A stretch of DNA of 64,000 bases, taken from NCBI RefSeq assembly GCF_013141715.1, contig NZ_WHOA01000007.1, positions 62,001-126,000 on the forward strand, written 5' to 3'. Position numbers and translations under genes: made by a program. The DNA comes from Paenibacillus phytorum (GTDB lineage Bacteria > Bacillota > Bacilli > Paenibacillales > NBRC-103111). Numbering within the stretch: position 1 is the stretch's first letter; each line of letters opens with the position of its first letter. Under the pieces are notes generated by a model that saw only the letters and a list, made by a program, of their open reading frames with translations, had not been told where the DNA came from and did not search any database. Below are positions 1 to 8,590 of this stretch, piece by piece.

Positions 1-213
1 TTACATTGGGAACAAATTCGCGGTGCAATACCGGACCGCATTATGAAGCTAGAGGCGACGATTATTTACAAACAGAATCAGCTGGATAAGGAAGACGATT
101 TTCCCACATCATGCCGTTTGAATTCCGAAATTGCTGACTTAGCTTCTATCATAAATGATCTTCATCTTTGGTTCCGGGCGAATCAGGAATTGGAATCGAA
201 AACCCACCAATAA
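1..213 (+). CDS. C-terminal fragment of an unrecognised protein
   Basis: Frame 1 is open from the window edge and ends at TAA 211-213, giving the last 70 residues of a protein whose start lies outside the window. The fragment is soluble and charged, with an amphipathic helical look (LHWEQIRGAIPDRIMKLEAT at its start, LHLWFRANQELE near its end). I do not recognise the family. It ends 28 bases before the next start on the same strand, so it is probably the upstream member of the same operon. Confidence 0.6.
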   Translation, partial: LHWEQIRGAIPDRIMKLEATIIYKQNQLDKEDDFPTSCRLNSEIADLASIINDLHLWFRANQELESKTHQ

Positions 214-241
214 TGGTTGTCAATGAAGGGAGAATGACTGC

Positions 242-874
242 ATGCATAGCAATAAGGATGGGGATAACTGGCTGGAAGCTATTGCAAAGCCGCTCTTGGA
301 GCATCTACCTGCTTTATATCCGATTGAAGAATGGGATGGAAGTATGGATGCACGCATTGAAGCACTTGTCCCAGCAATGATGACTCAAGGCAGTCCTGAG
401 CAAGAGTCTTATGGATTGGCGATTAAAGCGGGTCTTTTTTTACTAAATGAGAGTTTAGATAAATCCCATGATATTGCCCAGGAAATCACGAATGCAACAG
501 GCAGCTACTGGCATGCTCTGATGCATCGGATGGAGGGGGATTACAGCAATGCGAAGTATTGGTTCAACGATGTCGGCCATCATCCTATTTTCTCTAACTT
601 ACTACAATGTGTGAGCGATTATTTGACTGTAAAAGACTTGGCTGATTTGGACAATGAAGCCCTTCGTCAGAAGCTTGAAGTACTTATTACTTCTCCGGAA
701 TGGATCCCTTGTGTATTCATAGATATCGTAGAGTTACAAGTATCCCTGGTTCAAAATCCTATTGTTGATCAATGGTTGCGGCATATTCAACGATATGAAA
801 TGCAGTTATTGTTACAATATTGCTATGAACAAAGTTGTGGAGGAAGTCTGCTTGAAGCAATTGGACAGAAGTAG
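242..874 (+). CDS. Conserved hypothetical protein with WHALMHR...NAKYWF motif
   Basis: A 210-residue soluble protein with no signal peptide or membrane segment. The ATG follows GGGAGA at 8 bases. Residues about 88-116 carry a dense motif, SYWHALMHR, then DYSNAKYWF, then HHPIF, rich in His, Trp and Tyr. I recall this pattern from conserved hypothetical proteins in bacteria and fungi, but it has no function I can name. The 3' end overlaps the start of the terpene synthase gene by 23 bases and carries that gene's ribosome site, which implies translational coupling. A role tied to terpenoid metabolism is inference from context only. Confidence 0.75.
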   Translation: MHSNKDGDNWLEAIAKPLLEHLPALYPIEEWDGSMDARIEALVPAMMTQGSPEQESYGLAIKAGLFLLNESLDKSHDIAQEITNATGSYWHALMHRMEGDYSNAKYWFNDVGHHPIFSNLLQCVSDYLTVKDLADLDNEALRQKLEVLITSPEWIPCVFIDIVELQVSLVQNPIVDQWLRHIQRYEMQLLLQYCYEQSCGGSLLEAIGQK

Positions 875-1931
875 CACAAAGGTTCCACAAGGCCCAATAA
901 GATTAATGGTTAGGGTGTACCGTTATATTTTACCTGACGTAAGCGATCAGCTCTCCATATGGAAATCAAAAGCGGAGAATATCCCAGATGTCGAGCTGCG
1001 CACTCAAGCACTAGCCAGCATCGCAACGAAACAATTTCATTGTCAAGGTGGCGCTGTTTATGCGGCTGCTAATTTGTCGATGCGTCATGTACTCATCCCG
1101 CTCATTGTTGCGTTTCAAACGATTAGCGATTATTTAGATAATCTATGTGATCGCAGTACATCCTTGGATCCCCAGGATTTCCGTCAATTGCACCAGTCGA
1201 TGTTGGATGCTGTTGATCCTTCTATGCCTTTGAACGATTACTATGCATACAGACAAGAGAAAGAGGACGGTAACTATTTAACAGAGCTCGTCCAAAAGTG
1301 TCAGTCTTGTATTAGTCTGCTTCCGTCATATAGACAAGTTGCCGATCAGGTGCGAGATTTCGTAGCTTTATACTGCGACTTACAAGTGTACAAGCATATT
1401 CGCAAGGATATGCGGGAGCCTGAGCTTCATCAGTGGTGGGATCAACATCATCATAGATATAGCCAAATTTCTTGGAATGAATTTGCAGCAGCCACAGGTT
1501 CAACGTTAGGCATGTTTATGCTTTTCCTTGCAGCTTGTGATCCTCATTTGAGTGAAAAGCAGGTCGATTCGATACGGGAGGCTTATTTCCCCTATGTGTG
1601 CGGGCTGCATATTTTACTTGATTATTTAATTGACCAGGAAGAAGATATCTTGGGTGGAGACCTGAACTTTTGCAGCTATTATGAATCTATGGAAGCAACC
1701 GTTGAGAGAATTGCCTTTATCGTGCAAGAGGCTCGTAGCAAAATTTTGTTCTTGGAACATCCGCGATTTCATCGTATGATAATCGAAGGTTTGCTTGCGC
1801 TGTATTTGTCGGATCCAAAGGTCAACGACCAACAACAAGTGAAAAAAATATCGAAGCGTCTTATGAAAAATAGTCCATTAACCCGGTTATTTTTCTGGCT
1901 AAATAGCATGTACATCCGTACGTCATCATGA
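852..1931 (+). CDS. ytpB: Tetraprenyl-beta-curcumene synthase family protein (YtpB/DUF2600)
   Basis: A 359-residue protein matching the YtpB family, which in Bacillus converts the C35 substrate heptaprenyl diphosphate to tetraprenyl-beta-curcumene, a precursor of sporulenes and related terpenoids. Family signatures visible are YRYILPDV near the start, FHCQGGAVYAA, and the Asp-rich DYLDNLCDR at the predicted metal/diphosphate site. A second acidic segment, DYLIDQEEDILGGDLNFC, lies in the C-terminal part. I chose the TTG at 852 because GGAGG (839-843) sits 8 bases upstream; the in-frame ATG at 825 has no ribosome site. The length then fits the family (about 365). The start lies inside the preceding gene. 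Confidence 0.85.
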   Translation: MKQLDRSSTKVPQGPIRLMVRVYRYILPDVSDQLSIWKSKAENIPDVELRTQALASIATKQFHCQGGAVYAAANLSMRHVLIPLIVAFQTISDYLDNLCDRSTSLDPQDFRQLHQSMLDAVDPSMPLNDYYAYRQEKEDGNYLTELVQKCQSCISLLPSYRQVADQVRDFVALYCDLQVYKHIRKDMREPELHQWWDQHHHRYSQISWNEFAAATGSTLGMFMLFLAACDPHLSEKQVDSIREAYFPYVCGLHILLDYLIDQEEDILGGDLNFCSYYESMEATVERIAFIVQEARSKILFLEHPRFHRMIIEGLLALYLSDPKVNDQQQVKKISKRLMKNSPLTRLFFWLNSMYIRTSS

Positions 1932-1965
1932 ATGACATTCAGAAGAATTTGAAGGAGGAAATGAA

Positions 1966-2934
1966 ATGTCAGCAGTAAAATCAATTGCCGTTCTAACAAG
2001 CGGCGGAGACTCTCAGGGAATGAATGCGGCCGTCCGTGCGGTCGTAAGAAGCGCATTATTCCATGGTCTCGAGGTCTATGCCGTACAACGTGGATACCAT
2101 GGTTTAATTAACGATGATATTCGCCAAATGGATTTGCGCAGCGTTGGAGATATCATTCAACGTGGTGGGACCATTCTACAAACGGCTCGCTGCAAAGAGT
2201 TCTTAACGCCGGAAGGTCAACAAATTGGAGCAGAAAACTTGCGTAAACGCGGTATCGACGGATTGGTCGTTATTGGAGGAGATGGATCTTATCAAGGTGC
2301 CAATAAGCTAAGCAAGCTGGGCGTCAAAACGATGGGTCTGCCTGGAACAATTGACAATGACATCCCATTCACTGACTTTACGATTGGTTTTGATACAGCA
2401 GTAAGCATTGTTGTGGATGCGATTAACAAGCTTCGTGATACGATGACGTCGCATGAACGTTCATCCGTAGTAGAAGTCATGGGACGTCACTGCGGTGAGA
2501 TCGCACTCTACGCTGGATTAGCTAGTGGTGCGGAAACGATTATCGTTCCTGAGGTTGAGGTCGACATTAACGAAGTAGCTAACCGTATGAAGGATAACTT
2601 CTCCCATGGCAAACGTCATAGTATCATTCTCGTTGCTGAAGGAGCGGGAACCGGTGATGGGATTGCTAACCAGATTAATGAGTATGTTGGTATTGAGCCT
2701 CGCGTAACTGTTCTTGGCCATATTCAACGCGGCGGAGCTCCTACGCACAATGACCGAATCTTGGCAAGTCGTCTCGGTGATTTCGCTGTACGTAGGCTCA
2801 TGGAAGGCGATTCTTCCAAAGCATGCGGTGTTATCAAAGGGGAATTAGTAGCTACAGATATTGATTTAGTTGTAAATACAAAGCGTCCTTTTAATACAGA
2901 ACTTTATGAATTGGCAAGTCGTTTATCCCAATAG
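1966..2934 (+). CDS. pfkA: 6-phosphofructokinase
   Basis: A 322-residue bacterial ATP-dependent phosphofructokinase (fructose 6-phosphate to fructose 1,6-bisphosphate). Visible motifs are the N-terminal LTSGGDSQGMNAAVR nucleotide loop, the GGDGSYQGA ATP-binding turn, the catalytic PGTIDNDI Asp, the VMGRHCGEIAL substrate loop and GHIQRGGAPT. The length is that of a full-size PfkA. GAAGGAGG lies 8 bases before the ATG. The loop reads GGDSQG where many PfkA proteins read GGDAPG. The usual accA-accD-pfkA-pyk setting is absent here, so a second pfkA could exist elsewhere in the genome. No terminator separates it from the serS promoter. Confidence 0.95.
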   Translation: MSAVKSIAVLTSGGDSQGMNAAVRAVVRSALFHGLEVYAVQRGYHGLINDDIRQMDLRSVGDIIQRGGTILQTARCKEFLTPEGQQIGAENLRKRGIDGLVVIGGDGSYQGANKLSKLGVKTMGLPGTIDNDIPFTDFTIGFDTAVSIVVDAINKLRDTMTSHERSSVVEVMGRHCGEIALYAGLASGAETIIVPEVEVDINEVANRMKDNFSHGKRHSIILVAEGAGTGDGIANQINEYVGIEPRVTVLGHIQRGGAPTHNDRILASRLGDFAVRRLMEGDSSKACGVIKGELVATDIDLVVNTKRPFNTELYELASRLSQ

Positions 2935-2956
2935 GTCTACATTGGAACAAACGCTA

Positions 2957-2985
2957 TTGACCTGTATCATATCTTCGTTTATAAT
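2957..2985 (+). promoter_or_regulatory. SigA promoter of the T-box/serS unit
   Basis: TTGACC (2957-2962) and TATAAT (2980-2985) are separated by exactly 17 bases. Transcription should begin near 2992, just upstream of the T-box leader. Confidence 0.75.
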
Positions 2986-2991
2986 ATCGAA

Positions 2992-3210
2992 CAAATACAA
3001 AGCGACATTAGGTCTGTGAAGAGCATCCAACTCGGAGACGTTCATGATCGGTAAGGCGCAGGATACATCGCCTTTCTTTAAATAAACCGGCACCGCCCGT
3101 TATCGCGGAACCAAGCGGATGATGACATCATGATGTCGTCATCAAGTTGGGTGGCACCGCGAGCAGAACGCTCCTCGTCCCAATCGGACAGGGGCGTTCT
3201 TTGTCTTTTT
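2992..3210 (+). promoter_or_regulatory. T-box leader controlling serS
   Basis: The leader contains the conserved T-box core TGGGTGGCACCGCG (3148-3161), which forms the antiterminator bulge that binds the uncharged tRNA acceptor end. It is followed directly by a strong terminator hairpin (arms about 3165-3180 and 3186-3200) with a T-rich tail. A stem III-like GCCCGTTATCGCGG element lies upstream near 3097. The downstream gene is a seryl-tRNA synthetase, so the specifier should be a Ser codon; I could not place it with certainty. Uncharged tRNA-Ser is expected to favour read-through. Confidence 0.9.
3165..3210 (+). terminator. T-box terminator hairpin
   Basis: AGAACGCTCCTCGTCC pairs with GGACAGGGGCGTTCT, followed by TTGTCTTTTT. 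It is mutually exclusive with the T-box antiterminator just upstream. Confidence 0.85.
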
Positions 3211-3240
3211 CCCAGACTAGAAAAGGAAGCGGTGAGCGGT

Positions 3241-4524
3241 ATGTTGGATATCAAATGGATTCGTATGCATCAGGATCAAGTGAAGGAAGCAGCTCAAAAT
3301 AAAGGGGTAGAATGTCCCCTTGATGAGCTGCTTGAGGTAGACGAAAAGAAAAGGCTGCTGCATCATCAAGTAGATCAGCTGCGCACAGAACGCAATCGTG
3401 CTTCAGCTCAAATCGCGCAGTGTATGGCTGAGCAGAAAATGGGAGAAGCCGAAGCTTTGAAAGATCTGGTTCGCGGCTGGAACCGAACATTAACGGAGTA
3501 TGAAGAGGGGCTTGCGATACTGGAGGAGCGGTTCAAGGAGCTGATGCTTACTGTACCGAATCTGGTTTCACCTGAAACTCCACTTGGGGCTACCGATCAA
3601 GATAATGTTGTACAGAAAGTAGTAGGTCAACCTACCTCGTTTGAATTTGTGCCTCGTGATCATATGCAAATCGGTGAGGAATTGGATATATTCGATTTCC
3701 CCCGCGGAGTTAAGGTAGCTGGAAGCAGGAATTACTACCTCAAAGGGATGGGGCTATACCTACACAGAGCTGTTCAACAGCTTGCTCTCGATCTGCTATC
3801 AGACCGAGGGTTCACGGTGATGGATGTCCCTCTGATGGTGCGGGAAGAGACGCTGCAGAATGCGGCTTTTTTCCCCGCTGGGAAGGATCAGACCTACGAA
3901 TTGCAGGATGAAAATAAATGGTTAGTTGGCACATCGGAAGGTCCGTTGGTTTCGTATTATGCGGGTGAGATTATAGATTTATCAAAGGGGCCGATACAAC
4001 TGGCAGCCGTATCAAATTGTTTCCGCAAAGAAGCTGGTTCGGCAGGTAGAGATGTACGAGGATTATATCGTGTTCATCAATTTGCCAAAGTCGAACAGGT
4101 GATTCTTTGTGAGAATGATCCCGCCATTGCTGATCAAATGTTAGATCAAATCACACGGAATGCAGAAGATATTCTAGATTTACTTGAGCTCCCTTATCGT
4201 GTCGTTGCCGTATGTACAGGAGATATGGGCGCCAAAAACTACAAACAGTATGACATTGAGACATGGATGCCAAGCCGCAATGCTTATGGCGAAACGCACT
4301 CGTCGTCAAGCCTTCTTGACTTTCAAGCTCGCCGCAGCGGATTACGCTATAGGGATAAGAGCGGTGAGCTGCGTTATTGCTATACGCTTAACAATACGGC
4401 TGTGGCCACACCAAGAATTTTAATTCCTTTACTAGAGAATCATCAGCAAGCAGATGGCTCGATCTATCTACCAGCCGCTTTGAGACCTTATATGAGAGGG
4501 CTCACTGTCATACCGAACAAATAA
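3241..4524 (+). CDS. serS: Seryl-tRNA synthetase, divergent form
   Basis: A 427-residue class II synthetase that charges tRNA-Ser. The N-terminal part (about residues 1-110) is the long antiparallel coiled-coil arm that reads the tRNA-Ser variable arm. Motif 2 is visible as CFRKEAGSAGRDVRGLYRVH. Motif 3 reads LNNTAVATPRILIPLLENHQ, keeping the key Arg but lacking the LNGSGLAVGR glycines of typical bacterial SerRS and resembling the LN-T-AT-R pattern of eukaryotic cytosolic enzymes. I chose ATG 3241 because the predicted protein begins MLDIKWIR, as in the family; an in-frame extension upstream runs through the T-box terminator. It may be a second SerRS paralogue. Confidence 0.88.
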   Translation: MLDIKWIRMHQDQVKEAAQNKGVECPLDELLEVDEKKRLLHHQVDQLRTERNRASAQIAQCMAEQKMGEAEALKDLVRGWNRTLTEYEEGLAILEERFKELMLTVPNLVSPETPLGATDQDNVVQKVVGQPTSFEFVPRDHMQIGEELDIFDFPRGVKVAGSRNYYLKGMGLYLHRAVQQLALDLLSDRGFTVMDVPLMVREETLQNAAFFPAGKDQTYELQDENKWLVGTSEGPLVSYYAGEIIDLSKGPIQLAAVSNCFRKEAGSAGRDVRGLYRVHQFAKVEQVILCENDPAIADQMLDQITRNAEDILDLLELPYRVVAVCTGDMGAKNYKQYDIETWMPSRNAYGETHSSSSLLDFQARRSGLRYRDKSGELRYCYTLNNTAVATPRILIPLLENHQQADGSIYLPAALRPYMRGLTVIPNK

Positions 4525-4525
4525 A

Positions 4526-4575
4526 ATAACGTACCACATCCCTAGGTGTTCTATCTTGGGGATGTGGTACGTTAT
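4526..4575. terminator. Bidirectional terminator between serS and the dehydrogenase gene
   Basis: A perfect 17-base inverted repeat, ATAACGTACCACATCCC with its complement (4558-4575), sits between two convergent genes. Confidence 0.85.
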
Positions 4576-4581
4576 CGTATG

Positions 4582-5535
4582 TTAATAACCTTCTGTTAAA
4601 TCAACGACATTCATCATCTCGGTGCCATCTAAAAAAGCTCTAACATTATGATAGAAAATGGCGGAAACTCGCTCTGCATAGTGAGCGGAAGATCCAGCGA
4701 TATGCGGAGTAAGGATAACATTGTCCATGTTCCATAGGGGAGAAGTCGACGGTAGTGGCTCCTGCTCAAAAACATCGAGTGCAGCGCCTGCCAGCTGGCC
4801 TTCTTGCAGCGCCAGAATCAAATCTTCTTCTTCAATGACATCACCGCGAGCCAGATTGATTAAGAAAGCACTTGGTTTCATTAAGCGCAGATGTTCTTTG
4901 GTCAGGAAACCTCGCGTTTTAGCTGTACTAGGAAGTAGAAGAACGACGAAATCACTTTGTGAAAGCAATGATGCTAAACCTTCTTCTCCACAGACCGTTG
5001 AGTCGAAGGCAGGCCCAGGAGAACCGGAACGATTCAACCCAATGACAGTCATATCAAAGGCCTTTGCTTTGCGAGCAACAGCTTCGCCGATTGCACCTGC
5101 ACCAATAATACCAATCGTTTTACCATAAAGCTCACCAAAAGTAACTTGATTGTCCCATACTTTACTTTGCTGACGCTCATGGAGAAGATTCGCTTTACGA
5201 ACCCATTGCAGCATGAGGCTTAGCGTAAATTCACTCATCTGGATCGTATGTACGCCACGGGCATTAGTGAGTATGACATTACGCTCGGCAAACTCTTGGA
5301 GAGGTAGCTTATCCACGCCGGCAGAAATGGTTTGCATCCATTTTAGCTTGGTCACCTGCTTGAGGGTGTCCGGATTCATGCGGCCAGCCGTGATAATTAC
5401 ATCTGCATCTGCAATGTGTTCCCCAGCCTCGCTTGAAGATTTAAACCAATGAAATTGGCAGCGTTCCTTCAAGTCTTGCGGCATTTGCTTTTGCATGGAA
5501 GTCAAATCCATTCCAGTAATGGCGACAATATTCAT
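4582..5535 (-). CDS. D-isomer specific 2-hydroxyacid dehydrogenase
   Basis: A 317-residue NAD(P)-dependent dehydrogenase of the D-lactate/phosphoglycerate dehydrogenase superfamily. The Rossmann loop is GIIGAGAIGEAVARK (about residue 140). The catalytic set is visible: Arg in NLARGDVIEEEDL, Glu in DVFEQEPLP, and His in LTPHIAGSS. The short N-terminal catalytic lobe contains TISAGVDKLP, as in the glyoxylate/hydroxypyruvate reductase (GhrA/YoaD-like) group. AAAGGAG precedes the ATG. The gene stands alone, convergent with serS, and nothing nearby reveals its substrate. Confidence 0.88.
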   Translation of the reverse strand: MNIVAITGMDLTSMQKQMPQDLKERCQFHWFKSSSEAGEHIADADVIITAGRMNPDTLKQVTKLKWMQTISAGVDKLPLQEFAERNVILTNARGVHTIQMSEFTLSLMLQWVRKANLLHERQQSKVWDNQVTFGELYGKTIGIIGAGAIGEAVARKAKAFDMTVIGLNRSGSPGPAFDSTVCGEEGLASLLSQSDFVVLLLPSTAKTRGFLTKEHLRLMKPSAFLINLARGDVIEEEDLILALQEGQLAGAALDVFEQEPLPSTSPLWNMDNVILTPHIAGSSAHYAERVSAIFYHNVRAFLDGTEMMNVVDLTEGY

Positions 5536-5671
5536 TGCATTTCAACTCCTTTTAATGTCTAAGAGAAGACTTAAGTCATAAACCTATAAGTTTCTTTGAT
5601 TGTACATATTCCTAGTCGTTCTGGTAACATGAATCCTGATTACATGATAAATCAAACCGAAAACGAAAGTA

Positions 5672-5705
5672 AACACCCCGAGAGCTCTTAGTGCCCTCAG
5701 GGTGT
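5672..5705 (-). terminator. Terminator of the glycosidase-like gene
   Basis: Read on the minus strand, ACACCCTGAGGGC pairs with GAGCTCTCGGGGTGT (with G-T wobbles), followed by a short T-rich stretch. Confidence 0.6.
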
Positions 5706-5712
5706 CTCCATG

Positions 5713-6894
5713 TTAGTATTTCACATTAGGTGTGTAGTTGTTATTAGCGTTCCATAGAAGGAACTCATTCACGCCGTTTTCTTTCAACGCACGTATTTGT
5801 TCTTCCACTTCATGTTTACCGTACTTGATATAACCAGGTACCCAAGAAGCAGTGAAATCTTGAATCCAAGGTCGAACAATTGGCTTCCAACCTTTCTTAT
5901 CAATGGCCTCCAGCTTCTTGGTTGTATCCTTGGAAGCTCCATCGATAGTGGCAAAAGGTGCTGCATCCGGCACTTTGGAGCCAAACCAGCCAGTGCTGTA
6001 ATGACTTGGATAAATCATGGGAGCGATGACATCAACATTTTGAGAGATTTTCTCGAAATCTTGACCAATGCCTTCGGCTGCTGGAACAGAGGCCGCATAA
6101 CCAAATATATCAACGGATACACGAACACCAAGTGGCTGCAATTGTTCTTTGGCATATTTGACGAAGGAAGCGACAGCATCAATACGTGAACGTTCATCCT
6201 TTGTATATTTAAGAATGTCAGCTCTTTTCTCAAAACCTTCCGGGAATCGGACGTAGTCGAATTGAATTTCTTTAAATCCAGCTTTAACGGCTTCTTTCGC
6301 TACTGCGATATTGTAATCCCATACTTCTTTGTTGTATGGATTTACGAAGCTGTCCGGTGGGTTTTTACCGTTACCCCACAGAGTTCCATCTGGATTGACG
6401 AAAGACCATTCAGGTTTCTTTTTGGCAAGAATCGTGTCTTTGAATACAACGATACGACCAATTGGATAAATGTTATGTTCGTTCAAGGTGGTCATTAAAC
6501 CTGGCATATTGCCAATAATTTTCTGAGTTGTTCCCATTGCATCAAGCTCGGCGTTCCCTGTTTCCCATGTGATGTAGCCCCAATCATCTTTGACATCAAT
6601 GACCAGTGAGTTCAGTTCTGTGTCGTCGAGCAGCTTCACAAGTGTATTGAGCCGAGATCCACCCGCACTATGAGCCGTGGCGTAAATACCTTTAATTACC
6701 GGTGCGTCCTTCTGCGGATCCAATTTGTTTACAGGTGCTAAAAGATCTGTTTCTTGGGATGGTGTAGGTTGAACAATCGCCACTGCATTCTTCGCATTCA
6801 GAGAAGCTTGCACAAGTTGTTCAAAGCTGGCATCCGGGTTAGCGGCCGTTACATTACCCCAGATTAGGGCAAGTGAAGCAAGTAATATTTCCAT
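5713..6894 (-). CDS. Secreted putative glycoside hydrolase (DUF4015 family)
   Basis: A 393-residue protein with a weak hydrophobic N-terminus (MEILLASLALIWG) that could serve for export, then a TIM-barrel-like domain. Recognisable family strings are VKGIYATAHSAG-like VIKGIYATAHSAG, LVIDVKDDWGYITW, GRIVVFKD, FKEIQFDYVRFPEG, VSVDIFGYAA, VIAPMIYPSHY and VRPWIQDF, as in the DUF4015 'putative glycoside hydrolase' family. Acidic residues in IQFDYVRFPEG are likely catalytic. The polysaccharide target is unknown. GGAGAGG precedes the ATG. The C-terminal half is complete and ends NNNYTPNVKY. Confidence 0.8.
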   Translation of the reverse strand: MEILLASLALIWGNVTAANPDASFEQLVQASLNAKNAVAIVQPTPSQETDLLAPVNKLDPQKDAPVIKGIYATAHSAGGSRLNTLVKLLDDTELNSLVIDVKDDWGYITWETGNAELDAMGTTQKIIGNMPGLMTTLNEHNIYPIGRIVVFKDTILAKKKPEWSFVNPDGTLWGNGKNPPDSFVNPYNKEVWDYNIAVAKEAVKAGFKEIQFDYVRFPEGFEKRADILKYTKDERSRIDAVASFVKYAKEQLQPLGVRVSVDIFGYAASVPAAEGIGQDFEKISQNVDVIAPMIYPSHYSTGWFGSKVPDAAPFATIDGASKDTTKKLEAIDKKGWKPIVRPWIQDFTASWVPGYIKYGKHEVEEQIRALKENGVNEFLLWNANNNYTPNVKY

Positions 6895-7001
6895 GATGTA
6901 TAAGTCCTCTCCAATCTTTGTTTCTAGCTTTTATTATAAAGCAAGCACGAAACTACGCACAGAGGAAATTTGTAGAGGTTTGTAGAAAGAAGGTACCCTT
7001 A

Positions 7002-8156
7002 TTGAAACTTGATAAACAAATTATTTCGTTATCTGGCGTTAATTTTTTTTACTATGCTTCTAGTGCCATTTTATTGCCCTATTTACCTTTATATTTGCAA
7101 AGTAAGGGTTATTCAGCAAGCGAGATTGGACTCTTAATGATGATTGGTCCGTTCATCTCCATATTCGCACAGCCATTCTGGGGATATGTCAGCGACCGGT
7201 TCAACTCGGTGAAGAATATCGTATTTTTACTCTGGAGCCTTTCCTTACTAGGAAGTTTTGGCTTGTTTTTAACAAAAGGTTTCGGGCTTACACTTGGATT
7301 TATTTTACTGCTTTATTTCTTCTTGCTGCCATCCGTTCCACTTATCGATAATTTGGTTGTCAAATCAACGGCACAGCGTGGAATGTCTTATGGATCCGTC
7401 CGATTATGGGGTTCTATCGGATTCTCGGGTGTTGCTCTAATTTCGGGTCTTTTCCTCGAAGAATTAGGTGGGGTAGCCAACATACCATATTTTTATTGGG
7501 CTTTGTGGATCTTCCCATTTCTACTGCTTGCATTTATTAAAGACGAGAAGGGCAGCGGACAACGAATAACATTAAGTGCAATCGGTACTATTTTCAAAAA
7601 TAAAAACTTCTTATGGTTTATGGTCATGGTTCTGATGATATCAATTCCACATCGAATGAACGATGCACTATTAGGTTTATATCTGAATAAATTAGGGGCT
7701 ACGGACTCTATGGTCAGCTGGGCATGGGCCATTGCAGCATGCACTGAAATTCCGGTGTTTGCCTATATCAATCGGTACATACATCGCTATCACGAACTGA
7801 CCATCTTAGGTCTTGTTTCGGTCTTATATACGATACGTTGGCTGCTCTACACGTTATTCAGCGATCCTTGGGTACTAATTGGTTTGCAGACGACACATAT
7901 GCTCACCTTTGCTGTTCTGTGGATCGTTGCGGTACAGTATGTTGTGCGTCTGCTTCCAGAGCAATTTGGCTCCACGGGTCAATCCATTCTTGCGATGGTG
8001 TTCATGGGGCTTGCCGGTATTATCGGCGGTTCGGTGGGCGGATGGTTGAGTGAGCAGTGGGGAGGCGCGAGCATGTATGTGTTTGCGTCAGTCATGTCGG
8101 CAATAGCCGCAGGTATGTTTTTCGGTACACAAGCCGTAATGCGTAGAAGAAGCTAA
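7002..8156 (+). CDS. MFS transporter (MFS_1-like/LacY-type)
   Basis: A 384-residue permease with about twelve hydrophobic segments. It begins LDKQIISLSGVNFFYYAS, and the loop after helix 2 reads PFWGYVSDRFNS, the MFS motif A position. PLIDNLVVKS and YGSVRLWGSIGF are typical of the MFS_1-like group related to nucleoside/sugar symporters. I chose the TTG at 7002 because AAGAAGG lies 8 bases upstream and the family begins just before the first helix; the longer in-frame extension to 6918 is rich in basic residues and lacks a ribosome site. It is divergent from the glycosidase-like gene. The substrate is unknown. Confidence 0.8.
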   Translation: MKLDKQIISLSGVNFFYYASSAILLPYLPLYLQSKGYSASEIGLLMMIGPFISIFAQPFWGYVSDRFNSVKNIVFLLWSLSLLGSFGLFLTKGFGLTLGFILLLYFFLLPSVPLIDNLVVKSTAQRGMSYGSVRLWGSIGFSGVALISGLFLEELGGVANIPYFYWALWIFPFLLLAFIKDEKGSGQRITLSAIGTIFKNKNFLWFMVMVLMISIPHRMNDALLGLYLNKLGATDSMVSWAWAIAACTEIPVFAYINRYIHRYHELTILGLVSVLYTIRWLLYTLFSDPWVLIGLQTTHMLTFAVLWIVAVQYVVRLLPEQFGSTGQSILAMVFMGLAGIIGGSVGGWLSEQWGGASMYVFASVMSAIAAGMFFGTQAVMRRRS

Positions 8157-8166
8157 TGATAAATAA

Positions 8167-8198
8167 AAACACCCGGCAGCAAAATTAGCCGGGTGTTT
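8167..8198. terminator. Bidirectional terminator between MFS gene and tatA
   Basis: AAACACCCGGC and GCCGGGTGTTT form a perfect 11-bp stem with a 10-base loop, between convergent genes. Confidence 0.85.
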
Positions 8199-8202
8199 GG
8201 AC

Positions 8203-8439
8203 TTATTTCTGAACTTGTCCTGATTCGGCATTCGTGACCTCTGCAGGATTAATCTCTTTACGGACCGGTACAGGCTGATCATCAGTAGCTGTATTACCGC
8301 CATTTCCATTCGTTGCATCTTTAAATTCACGAAACATTTTGCCAAAACCTCTGCCAAGTTCAGGCAGTTTATTAGGCCCAAACAAAAGAAGGGCGACAAT
8401 TGCAATTAAGATGATGTGCCAAGGAGATAATGCTCCCAT
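8203..8439 (-). CDS. tatA: Sec-independent translocase subunit TatA
   Basis: A 78-residue TatA/E protein: one N-terminal membrane helix (IILIAIVALLLFGP), then the hinge GPNKLPELGRGFGKMFREFK and an amphipathic helix, followed by an acidic, Asn/Thr-rich tail. It forms the pore of the twin-arginine export system. The in-frame ATG five codons upstream (8454) is part of the sequence ATGGAGGTG, which supplies the ribosome site for the ATG at 8439, so the shorter form is preferred. No tatC lies nearby, so the partner must be elsewhere. Confidence 0.9.
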   Translation of the reverse strand: MGALSPWHIILIAIVALLLFGPNKLPELGRGFGKMFREFKDATNGNGGNTATDDQPVPVRKEINPAEVTNAESGQVQK

Positions 8440-8556
8440 TCCAGACACCTCCATTAGTTTATCTTAGTACTATTATATCATGTTCTTATCATAACCTATA
8501 TACCCTAATTATTACAAACTCAATAACAATGTATGAATAAAGCGATAGCTGAGCAG

Positions 8557-8590
8557 AAAAAGACGCCCCTTAATGATAAAGGGCGTCTTT
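8557..8590 (-). terminator. Terminator overlapping the end of a small gene
   Basis: On the minus strand AAAGACGCCCTT and AAGGGGCGTCTTTTT form a strong stem with a T tail. The 5' arm lies inside the last codons of the small gene that ends at 8570, and the stop codon is in the loop. Confidence 0.8.

Noticed and set aside
3130-3240. N-terminal extension of serS through the T-box
   Set aside because: It would translate the antiterminator and terminator hairpins; the family start is at 3241.
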